Part shown: piece after piece, positions 47,230 through 56,755 of the stretch
Layout: the number at the start of each line of letters is the position of its first letter
Position numbering within the stretch: position 1 is the stretch's first letter
Origin: Monoplex corrugatus
Taxonomy: Eukaryota; Mollusca; Gastropoda; Littorinimorpha; Ranellidae
DNA length: 64,000 nucleotides
Assembly: GCA_030674185.1 (NCBI GenBank)
Contig: JAPXFY010000030.1
Location: 47,209,395 to 47,273,394, forward strand
Direction of reading: 5' to 3'
Translations under genes and position numbers: made by a program
The notes under the pieces: model-generated
What the model was told of the DNA's origin: nothing
Database searches by the model: none
What the model saw: only the letters and a program-made list of their open reading frames with translations

Positions 47230-48107
47230 TTAATCCTTATGAAGTTCACTTTTTTGGTTCCTCCTTGCCCAGATCCAGCTTGAGCTCCTTTCTGCTGCCT
47301 CTGCCATCGCTTTAAGGGCTCTAGTCCTCTTCTTCCCAGAAATGGCGAGTTGTTTCATGAGATCATAAGCGGAGGTGCCCACAAACCCTCTTGCCCCGAC
47401 CTCTATGGCGAAGATTTTGACCCGCAGACCTGCTTTCTTCAGGGTGCTGGCAAGACCGGCGTATTTTTCGGTCTTGTAGATATGTGCTTCTTCCATTCTG
47501 CTTTCGTATGGCACAGTGAGTTCTATCAGAATCACTTGTTTCGAGGAGTCAGAGTGGAGAGCGATGTCTGGTCTCATGCCTGTCTTGCTGATGACATCTG
47601 GGTAATTTCTCCACTCTGGGAGGTCTGCTGTACACTCCCAGTCGACTGCTCCATCCAGAAGACCCTTTGGTAATGTGCTGGTTGTCATAGCCCTTTCGGG
47701 CCAGACCTGTTTCCCTCCTGCTTTGTAGAACGTTGTCATAGCAATTGGTGCGTTTGGGGTCATGGTTTTTTCGCTAACCACATCTGTGATCACTTTCAGA
47801 ACTTGGTTGTGCCTCCATGTATACCTTCCTTGGGCTAGCGCTACTTTGCAAGAGCTTAGGACATGTTCCACTGTTTGTTTCTTCTGACAGAGCGGACATG
47901 CTGGGTCGTCTGCTTTCCCCCATTTCACTAAGTTTGCATTCGAGGGGAGCAGGTCATATACAGATCTGAGGAGGAAGCTTATCCTTAGAGGAGCCATGTG
48001 CCACATATCGTTCCAGCTGAGACTTCTTTGGAGTGCACTGTCCCATGTTGTCCATTGCCCCTGTTGACCTTGCTGGACTGCCTTCTGCACTCTTTTGACA
48101 TCTTCTT
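47230..48107 (-). mobile_element. LINE with restriction-like endonuclease (R2/NeSL/Hero type), 3' end
   Basis: A 286-codon minus frame. A zinc-knuckle-like CPLCQKKQTVEHVLSSC is followed by GMRPDIALHSDSSKQVILIE, LTVPYESRMEEAHIYKTEKY and a basic C-terminus. The RPD, then IELTVPYE-R, then K-Y order is the catalytic core of the endonuclease placed after the reverse transcriptase in R2-like LINEs. In intact elements it nicks target DNA. The reverse transcriptase is missing, and the copy begins at a TATATA tract (48107). The frame has no stops, so it is not old. Confidence 0.78.
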
Positions 48108-48109
48108 CT

Positions 48110-48879
48110 TATATATATATATACATATAGATATAGTCACAGAGAGACACACACATCCATACACCCCCCTCCCCCCCCCACACACACACACACACACATA
48201 CAGAGACACACAGAGATTAGAACGAAGCAAGGGAGGGAGAAAGAAAGAAAGACAAAGAAAGATTTTGAAAGAGCCAGAGAGATATTACTGGTCTGATGGT
48301 TAGGTAGAGACGGAGATGGTGCCGATATTACTGATGATGGTGATGGTGACAGTGGTGATAATGGTAGTGGCAGTGGTTGTATCGCATTGCTTTTTGGTTC
48401 ATTTTATTTCAACTGAGTTCATAAATGTTTTTCAATAAATAACAATCATAAATGTCACCAAGCAAATACTTGGAAATGAGGAGATCGTGTGGCAAGGCCA
48501 TAAATCATCAGGGAGAAGCGGGTGGGATGTCAAGAGAACAGCGTGGTTGTTTAGAATAACGGGGAAAAGTTCAAAGCATAAAAGAGAGTTCAACCAACGT
48601 GTTAAGAATCTATCCCTGAAGTTGTGTTCAATTATTACCTGTGGTTTAAAGTCGTAGATATTTTCAACACTCATATTGTACATCGATAACAACTGTGAGC
48701 GACGGCATACACGTTTGCACAAATGAGTTTCCGAAATGTTTTGCCTATTTGAAATAATGAACCACACCACTGTAAGCTTCAACACTTAGTATTATGGAAT
48801 GGAAAGCTTTACTTTACTGTATGTGTTAGCCATCTGTAACTTAAGGTCATCGTTCAGTCAGGATAAACACTCATCACCT
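48110..48879. other. Unassigned sequence
   Basis: TA, C-run and CA microsatellites to 48210, then no gene. A 117-codon minus frame at 48432-48785 has no recognisable family. Confidence 0.45.
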
Positions 48880-49200
48880 ACAGTCAGAATAAACACCATC
48901 ACCTACAATCAGGATAAACACTCATCACTACAGTCAGGATAAACACTCATCACCTACATCAGGATAAACACTCATCACCTACAGTCAGAATAAACATCAT
49001 ACCTACAGTCAGGATAACACTCATCAACTACAGTCAGGATAAACACTCATCACCTACAGTCAGGATAAACACTCATCACCACAGTCAGGATAACACTCAT
49101 CACCTACAGTCAGGATAAACACTCATCAACTACGTCAGATAAACACTCATCACCTACAGTCAGGATAAACACTCATCACCTACAGTCAGATAAACATCAT
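48880..49200. repeat. 26-bp minisatellite, about 13 units
   Basis: Unit TCAGGATAAACACTCATCAC plus CTACAG. Roughly half of the units lack one or two bases. Confidence 0.92.
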
Positions 49201-49904
49201 CCCCTAATAATACCTCATAACACACACTGGACGAGATTAAAGACATTGCAAGAATATGCTCAAAGAATATTTCAACACTTAAAATACTGATGTACACCTA
49301 TGCAAACATCCCACAACCTGAAAATTTCTTGCTGAGATTTTATGCATGGTTATCTTGCTTCTGGTGGACATGTTTTTAAAGGGCCATCAGTGTCAGGAGA
49401 ACAGACCAATATAGAATTGTCAATATCATTTAAGACAACTCACATACCCAAGACTGAAACGATCACAACTGAATCAAAAACTTACAGTTACTTCTTCAAC
49501 AATAGAAACAATAAGTCGACTTATGTTTTTGTCATTGATATTGTTATTGTTATTTTTGTTTAAAGTCCAGCTGACTGTGTGGAGCCATATCAGTGTTATA
49601 ACCATTTCAAAACATCCAGAATTCTTCAACGGGAAAAAAAGAAAAGAAAATTAAGTACACATATCAATGCATTCGCGAACATAATCTAAATAGATGTCCC
49701 TGGCGTTGACCACTCCGTCCAATTTATCACACAGGGTATTTAAAAAACATACATGAATACAAATTTTAACTTAACTAAGGACACTAGTACATGTATAAAA
49801 ACGGGCCTAAATTACCTAAAATTCCTTCCGCATATCTCATTTCCCTAGAGCTAAAAGCGGATTTAAGACATGTACCCAATTACCAATCCAAGAGACAGTA
49901 CGTG
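49201..49904. other. Unassigned sequence
   Basis: No exon, RNA gene or repeat recognised. Confidence 0.5.
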
Positions 49905-50010
49905 AGATTTTCATTATCATCATTATGTGCCTTGCCGCATGGCGTTGGCAATCATGGCCCTCCATACGAATATTCCCTTGTCTCTGCGAGTACATCTCCC
50001 ACCCTTTCAG
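49905..50010 (-). mobile_element. RTE-like LINE (family B), 3' terminal piece, left half of a split copy
   Basis: The reverse complement encodes MEGHDCQRHAA (out-of-frame MIANAMRQGT region) and ends in the family's ATGATGATGATAATG tail. Its right edge at TTCAG (50006-50010) matches where the RTE-like copy resumes at 54296, so both are halves of one element. Confidence 0.75.
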
Positions 50011-53000
50011 TTTATGGTGAGTAGATGTCGCGCCAGCAGGCAGCAAAAGTGTGTGTGGTATTTTACAGTGATTTTATCGTGGTTCTATTTGTTTTTGTAC
50101 ATTGAATTTTATATCAGTTTATTCCTCTTGGGTCCCGACAAATGGTGATGTAAATATTTTTTTTAAATTTTGAATATTTTACCGGATAATCTGATTTTAG
50201 AGTTTCGTATGCCTACTTTTCGTCATTTTAATTCTGCCGTTTAGGTCGGACATTTAACCTGTGAACTGTGTTAACATTTTAGCCTACTGTGTTCGCCCAA
50301 CGCTACAGCTCCCAAACCTTCGTTGTTCTCTGCAAACATCATCCTCTCTTGACTGGCTCTCAATTATGGATCCGTCCGTCCTTAAACAAATTGGACTGAC
50401 ACTTTTTAAACACAGCAAATGCTACCTCGGTGGAGGCGTCTACCAGCGCATACGTACATTGGGGCTGTGTAGCAAGCCCCGCACTGCGCGATCCTGTCGT
50501 GGTGGACGTCTCCACCGACTTTGGCACAACCTGCCTCCTGCTGTGCCAGCCCGACGCCACTTTTCTTTTTCTGCTTCCTCGTCTCCTCCACTGCCCCTGC
50601 CTTCGACCTCGCTGCTGCGGGCTTTGTCTCCTCCTCTGCCATCTTCGCCTTCGCCTTCTGTCCTGGTGGTGCCGCCTTCGCCTTCTGTCCCGCCGGTGCT
50701 GCCTTCGTCTTCTGTCCCCGCGCTGCCCTCGTCTTCTGTCCCGCCGTGCTACCTTGTCTTCTTCTTCGTTCCGTCGTTTGCTGCGCGCTTCGTCTTCTGC
50801 CCCGCTGGTGTCGCCTTCGTCTTTTGTCCCGTCGGTGCCGCCTTCTTCGCCACCTCGGCCGCCGCCATATGATAAACTTAAACTATGCCTTTTTAACGCT
50901 CAATCAATATGCAAAGATGGCAAAGCTGAGGTCATTGCCGATTTTATCGCTGATGAGCACGTTGACATTGCTTTTATTACAGAGACATGGCTTAACCCCC
51001 TTGGTCATGAACCTATACATGCTAGCCTCACTCCGAGTGGTTACAGGCTTGCTTCTTTCCATCGCTCATCTCGAGGTGGCGGTATCGCCATCCTCTACAA
51101 CGACTCACTCCATTCCCGCCTATCTTTCTCGCAGTCTCTGCCTTTCTCCCATCCTTCTTTCGAGCACGTTGAAGTATCCTTCCAATCCACCCCTCACCCC
51201 ATCACCTTCTCCTGTGTCTATCGACCTCCACCTAGCTCTGCCAACAAACTCACCACATCCACGTTTCTCTCTGACTTTGACCAACTGCTTGACCACTACT
51301 GCCTCTTACCTGGAAATCTCATCATTCTAGGTGACATCAATGTCCACTATGACAACACTCACCGTTATGACACAAGACATATCATCAACTCTCTGTCCAA
51401 TCACAATATGACTCAACACATTTCTGAACCAACCCATCAAAAAGGTCACATTCTTGACTGGATCATTTCTCATGATCACCACAATTCAGCTACTAACAAC
51501 TGCTTAGTTCTTTCTACCCGTCTAACTTCAGCCCTTCCATCTGACCACTCTGCAATTCTCTGTTCTCTTGACATTTCTCCTCCTTCCCGTACCACGCGCA
51601 CAGTGACTCGACGCAATCTCAAATCTATCGACCTCTCCACATTTTCATCTGATGCCTCCCGTCTCCTTTCTGAAAAGTCACATAACCTTGCCGATGAATT
51701 CTATACTACTCTCCACCATCTTCTGGACACTCATGCTCCAGCCACAACCCGTCTTTTACCTGACCGCCCCCCTACCCCCTGGCTCACTCATGAGATTGCC
51801 TGTGCAAAACGTGCCCGCCGCAGAGCAGAGCGCCGCTGGCGCAAATCCAAACTCACTATACACAGGCAACTTTTCCAAGCCTCTAAAACAAAAGTATCCA
51901 CCCTCATTGCATCTGCAAAAACAAGCTATTTCCAAACCAAAATCCTGAATGCCTCTTCTTCAAAAGAACTCTTTACAACCATGATTCATCTCCTTGGCAC
52001 ACGAAAAGACTTACCTCTCCCAACAAAACATACAAATGAAGAACTCCCATCTGTATTCTCTAAGTATTTCACCACCAAAATACAAACTCTTCGTGACAGG
52101 CTTGACAGGACACCCTGTCAACCATGCCCACCTGACCCTTCCTTCTCTGGCACACCTCTTACTACTTTTACCCCAGTCTCACAAGAAGAAATTTTCAACA
52201 CAATCAGATCCATGTCGTTCAAAACCTGCGAACTGGATCCTCTTCCAGGTTCTCTCTACTCCGATTGTCTCCCTACTCTCCTCCCATTCATCACTGACAT
52301 CATCAACACTTCTTTTCAAACTGGAACTGTCCCAGATTCTTTCAAGTCTGCTATTGTTCACCCTCTCCTCAAGAAACACAATTTAGACCCAAATGAACTG
52401 AAAAATTACAGGCCTATCTCTAATCTCTCTTTCTTGTCAAAACTCCTTGAAAAAGTCGTCCTCAACCAGCTGAACTCTCACCTGTCTGCCAACAATCTCC
52501 TCAATCCTTTCCAGTCAGCCTACCGCCAGTGCCATAGCACTGAAACTGCCCTACTACACATTCTCAACAATCTCCTCCTTGCAACTGATACTGGCAAAGT
52601 CTCTCTCCTCACACTCCTTGATCTGTCTGCAGCTTTCGATACCATTGACCATGGTATTCTCCTTTCTAGACTTCATCATACTTTTGGCATCTCTGACATT
52701 GCTCTCTCCTTTTTCACTTCGTATTTATCAAACAGAAAACAAACTGTTCTCATCAATGGCACTTACTCTCAACCTGCATACCTGACCTGTGGTGTTCCAC
52801 AAAGATCTGTCCTTGGCCCTGTTCTTTTCACTCTTTATACCTCCCCCCTGTCCACCATCATCAACTCCCACTCTATAAAACACAACTTCTATGCTGATGA
52901 CACCCAACTTCAAGATAGTGACTCACCTGATAATATACAGCGCCTGTTGACTCGCACCACTGAGTGTTACTCGGACATTAAGAACTGGATGACACACAAT

Positions 53001-53893
53001 AGACTTCAGCTTAATGACGACAAGACAGAAGCTATCCTCATTGGCACCCGTCAGAAACTTTCCCAGCTGCCTCCTCTTTCTCTCCCATTATGTAACACAT
53101 CAGTCCCAATTTCTGATTCAGCTAAAAACCTTGGTGTCTGCATTGACTCTACCCTGTCCATGAACAACTTTGTTTCTCAAACTGCCAGATCTTGCTACTA
53201 TCATCTCCATCGTATAAGCCTGATCAGGAAGTATCTCTCTGTCGAAACAACTGCAAAACTCGTTCTCTCCTTCATAATGTCTCGCATTGACTATTGCAAT
53301 TCACTCCTGTCTGGTCTTCCTGCCTCCACCATTCACATCCTACAGCGCATTCAAAACAATGCTGCACGCCTTGTACTCAAAAAGAAAAAAGCTGACCACA
53401 TATCTCCTCTCCTGGCACAACTTCACTGGCTCCCTGTATCAAAGCGCATACAGTACAAACTAGACACCATGTGCTACAAAAGCCTCAATAACGCAGCCCC
53501 CGATTACCTGTCAAGCCTACTTGAGATCTATGTTCCCTCACGTACCCTCCGCTCTGCCTCCGATCCTCTGACTTTTCGCTTTCCACGCACTAAGCTCAAT
53601 ACCTATGGTCCACGAGCCTTCTCTGTTTCTGGTCCACTCTCCTGGAACAAACTTCCTCTCTCAGTCCGTCAGCAACCTACTTTTGCCTCCTTCAAGTCCG
53701 CTCTCAAAACTCACCTTTTCACCTCTGCATAAAATCCTAACCTCACTCAACCCCCCTCTGCAGCCTGTCTCCGCTCGGAGGGGAATCACTTTGTTTTAAT
53801 ATATAATTGTATATGATGTGCTCTCTGTGGTTTTCCATTGGTTTTATTCTTGCTTTTATTGCTTTTATTCTTTTCTCCCCATTTGTGGCCATG

Positions 53894-53965
<72 letters not shown>

Positions 53966-54295
53966 TGTGTGCGTGTGTGTCTTTTCGGCGCTTGTATTTG
54001 ATTTTGTCGAGATTTGCGCTATGTAAATATTGTAATTATTATGTATGCATGTGCGTACGTATGTATGTATGTATGTATGTATGTATTCGCTTAGATTTAT
54101 GTATGTATGTATGTATGCATGTATACGCTCAGCTTAGATTTATGTATGTAAGTATGTAAGCATGTGTGTATGCATGTATACGCTCATATGTATGTAGGTA
54201 TGTATGCATGTATACGCTCAGCGCTTAGATTTGATTTTGTCAAGATTTTGCGCTATATAAATAAAATATATTATTATATTATTATTATTATTATC
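50011..54295 (+). mobile_element. Full-length L2-like LINE (family A) with 5-bp target duplication
   Basis: The 4.3-kb element is flanked by TTCAG at 50006-50010 and 54296-54300. Parts: 5' UTR (50011-50365), N-terminal Pro/Ser-rich segment, APE endonuclease, reverse transcriptase, C-terminal domain, 3' UTR with a long GT/GC tract (53897-53970) and an ATT-type tail. The 3' UTR has been expanded after 54040 by repeats of TATGTATGCATGTATACGCT and AGCTTAGATTT blocks, with a second complete CAGCGCTTAGATTTGATTTT end before the tail. It is the source-like copy for the truncated insertions in this window. Confidence 0.88.
50430..53732 (+). CDS. L2-like LINE endonuclease/reverse transcriptase polyprotein
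   Basis: The frame is open from 50400 and has no ATG before the endonuclease. A better start, ATG at 50366 (MDPSVLKQIGLTLFKHSKCY), lies in another frame, so a slip within the Pro/Ser-rich repeats (50600-50860) probably separates the two. Endonuclease motifs: LCLFNAQSICKDG, ITETWLNP, LIILGDINVHYD, LPSDHSAI. Reverse transcriptase motifs: NYRPISNLSFLSKLLEKVV, LLDLSAAFDTIDH, GVPQRSVLGPVLF, NFYADDTQL (about residue 820). C-terminus: WLPVSKRIQYKLD, AFSVSGPLSWNKLPLS, FKSALKTHLF, stop at 53730-53732. It nicks genomic DNA and copies its own RNA in the nucleus. The PQGS glycine is Arg here (CAAAGA), which may impair the enzyme. Confidence 0.85.
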   Translation: MEASTSAYVHWGCVASPALRDPVVVDVSTDFGTTCLLLCQPDATFLFLLPRLLHCPCLRPRCCGLCLLLCHLRLRLLSWWCRLRLLSRRCCLRLLSPRCPRLLSRRATLSSSSFRRLLRASSSAPLVSPSSFVPSVPPSSPPRPPPYDKLKLCLFNAQSICKDGKAEVIADFIADEHVDIAFITETWLNPLGHEPIHASLTPSGYRLASFHRSSRGGGIAILYNDSLHSRLSFSQSLPFSHPSFEHVEVSFQSTPHPITFSCVYRPPPSSANKLTTSTFLSDFDQLLDHYCLLPGNLIILGDINVHYDNTHRYDTRHIINSLSNHNMTQHISEPTHQKGHILDWIISHDHHNSATNNCLVLSTRLTSALPSDHSAILCSLDISPPSRTTRTVTRRNLKSIDLSTFSSDASRLLSEKSHNLADEFYTTLHHLLDTHAPATTRLLPDRPPTPWLTHEIACAKRARRRAERRWRKSKLTIHRQLFQASKTKVSTLIASAKTSYFQTKILNASSSKELFTTMIHLLGTRKDLPLPTKHTNEELPSVFSKYFTTKIQTLRDRLDRTPCQPCPPDPSFSGTPLTTFTPVSQEEIFNTIRSMSFKTCELDPLPGSLYSDCLPTLLPFITDIINTSFQTGTVPDSFKSAIVHPLLKKHNLDPNELKNYRPISNLSFLSKLLEKVVLNQLNSHLSANNLLNPFQSAYRQCHSTETALLHILNNLLLATDTGKVSLLTLLDLSAAFDTIDHGILLSRLHHTFGISDIALSFFTSYLSNRKQTVLINGTYSQPAYLTCGVPQRSVLGPVLFTLYTSPLSTIINSHSIKHNFYADDTQLQDSDSPDNIQRLLTRTTECYSDIKNWMTHNRLQLNDDKTEAILIGTRQKLSQLPPLSLPLCNTSVPISDSAKNLGVCIDSTLSMNNFVSQTARSCYYHLHRISLIRKYLSVETTAKLVLSFIMSRIDYCNSLLSGLPASTIHILQRIQNNAARLVLKKKKADHISPLLAQLHWLPVSKRIQYKLDTMCYKSLNNAAPDYLSSLLEIYVPSRTLRSASDPLTFRFPRTKLNTYGPRAFSVSGPLSWNKLPLSVRQQPTFASFKSALKTHLFTSA

Positions 54296-54300
54296 TTCAG

Positions 54301-55760
54301 CCACTCTGCAAGTCCATCCAATGTTTTCTCCCTGGGTGTACCTGGTGCTCACTTTCCCTCCAGATTTCCTGTTGTGACCAGGAACTGTAATTTCTCTTTC
54401 CTCATAAATTTCCCTATAAATGCTGCTTGTCTTTTCCTAATCTTCTTCATTAATGTTCTTCTTGTGTCTGCCTCCTGAAAGACTGTCCCGTTTGTTTTCT
54501 TTGCTGGAAAATTCAACATTCTTCTTAGAAACCACATTAAGTTGCTTTAGTCTTGTTCTGACCTTTAATGTTGATTGCCCACGCCTCACAACTGCATCCA
54601 CTCTATACAACACTGAAAAACTCTCTTCCTGATGCTAATTGATAAGCATTTGTTGGTAAGAACGCTTTTCATTTGTTGAATGCTGTTTTAGTTCGACTGA
54701 TTCTGCTAGCTATTTCTGATGCGCATCTGCCGTCTGGTGAGATGAACGTTCCCAGATATTTAAACTTATCAACATGTTTCAGTGTTATGCCACTTGTTAT
54801 TTTGCATGAGGGGATTTCTTGTTTTTTTCTGATAACCATGACTTCAGTTTTCTTGCTAATAAGCTCCATCCCCATATTTTTGCTTTCTGTTTCTATAATA
54901 TTCACAAGATTTTGTAGGTCTTCTTCATTTTCTGCAATTAGAATGGTGTCATTTGCATAACGAGGCTTGTTTATCATTTTCCTCCAATCTTCATCCCAGG
55001 GCATTCTTCTAGGTTCCTCACGATGGTTTCGCTGTGAAGTGAAAACAAGTCTGGTGACAGAACACATCCCTGCTTAACCGTCTTTTGATATTTTGGAAAG
55101 AGCTTATATCGTTTTCTATTCTCATTGCTGCTGTTTGTTCCAAATACATATTTCTGAGTATTCTTAGATCTTTTCTATCAGTATTGAACCTTTGCAGTTG
55201 ATTGATAAAAGTTTTTCGTGTCTTACCCCTTCAAGAGCCTTGGTACAATCGACAAAGCATACATGTAATTCCTCAGTAAACTATACTAACGTCTGTATGA
55301 GAGTTCCTAGGATGTATATGACATTAATAGTTCCTGTCCCTTTGGCAAATCCAATTTGTTCTTATGCTATTTCTCTTTTGATTTTGTTCCTTGTCCTTAT
55401 GATCATTCTTAGTAGAATGTTTGTTACATCACTCATCAAGCTGATTGTACGATGGCATTCGCATTTTAAAGGCCCTGCTTTCTTTGGAAGTGCAATGAAA
55501 AAAATGATTATGACATATCTTTAGGGATTTTTCCATTGTCTTTAATTTCATTTAGGAGGACTGTTAATTTTTCAACACCAAATTCATCTAAGGCCTATAT
55601 AATTTCTGTAGTAATATTGTCTGGTTTCATTTCTTTCGATGTCGCTCTAACTCAGTCTTTCATTATGGGTGATCCTTCAACGTTCTTTCTTATACTGTCT
55701 TCTTCGTTTCTGTCGTCGTCAAAAAGGTCTTTAAAGTACTCTCTCCATTTAACATAAGAC
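54301..55760 (-). mobile_element. RTE-like LINE (family B), right part of the copy split by the L2-like LINE
   Basis: Minus-strand pieces from 5' to 3': an EALD/GVEKL-like and LPKKA-like region (55500-55640), fingers (55080-55450), the catalytic box as YANDTILIAENEEDL, KFKYLGTFISPDGR, EMWFLRRMLNF-like and MRKEKLQFLVTTGNLEGK, ending LDGLAEWLK at 54301. The polymerase box reads YAND, with Asn in place of the first catalytic Asp, so this copy is dead. Frames are broken throughout. Confidence 0.85.
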
Positions 55761-56755
55761 TTGATCGAATAAATACAGACGAATGGACCAACAAGGCAGA
55801 CGTAAAAGGAAGAAATGACAGAAAATAAAGAAACAAAGCAGAAACAAAGAAAGTTACAAAATTGAGGACATTTCTAAACTAGAAATACTGGAGATACTAT
55901 TTGCATTATACTGCAGGAGCCCCTGGCATCACCACGGGGGAATGTCGACTTATGAAACACTCTGTTCTGAAAGATTAAAATGATACGGACCTCAGCAGTA
56001 CAACAGGAAAACATTATGTTCATCTACATGGCAGCTTTCTCACACTCAAACAATAAGTAGCCCCAAAACATTGAAATTAAACATCAGGATCATGTAAATA
56101 TAACTGAATCACACTGGTAATATTTGTTGACGTCTTTGATCATGGATTCAATATGCACTGTCTTCATAGAGTATCTTATTTCTTAACACAGTTGGAAATA
56201 TTTCTGTATTAGATGCCAACAATTTTCAGGCAATGCTACGCTATGATATTTGCATCAATCATTACCACATCAAAGCTGAACGTAAGGAATTTCTTGTTAT
56301 TCTTTTAGAACTATCCGTGTTGTCTTTAAAAGTTCAGAAAGTTTTTAACTTCGTAATAGGCTGTTTGAAATAGACTGAAAAAGTGATACAAAGTAGACCT
56401 TGGGATAATGCTTAGTATCAGTGAAATCACAATTCCAACTGATTAATGTAGATAGTTATAAACTGATCACAGTGTTATTGACCCTAACGATTGTCGCAAA
56501 TCCTTTCCAAAAATCACAAGCTTTCCAGCTTAGTGCTTGGAAAAAGTGTGTGACTGGTTGATTACGCTTCTTTTAATTTCTTGTTATTCGTGATGTATTT
56601 TTATTTTATTTCTTTCTTTATTTTTTGCTTATTATACTTCATGTACATGTATTTTCAGCATATGTATATATTGTATGAATTGAAATTCGTTCTTACTTAC
56701 AACATGATTGCAACTGCGCTGTGTGTTTTCTCTTGCATTCGTTTATGCTACTTGT
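55761..56755. other. Unassigned sequence
   Basis: No exon or repeat was recognised between the RTE-like relic and the piggyBac-like element. Confidence 0.5.

Noticed and set aside
48432..48785. 117-codon minus-strand frame
   Set aside because: No recognisable domain, splice context or repeat; likely chance.
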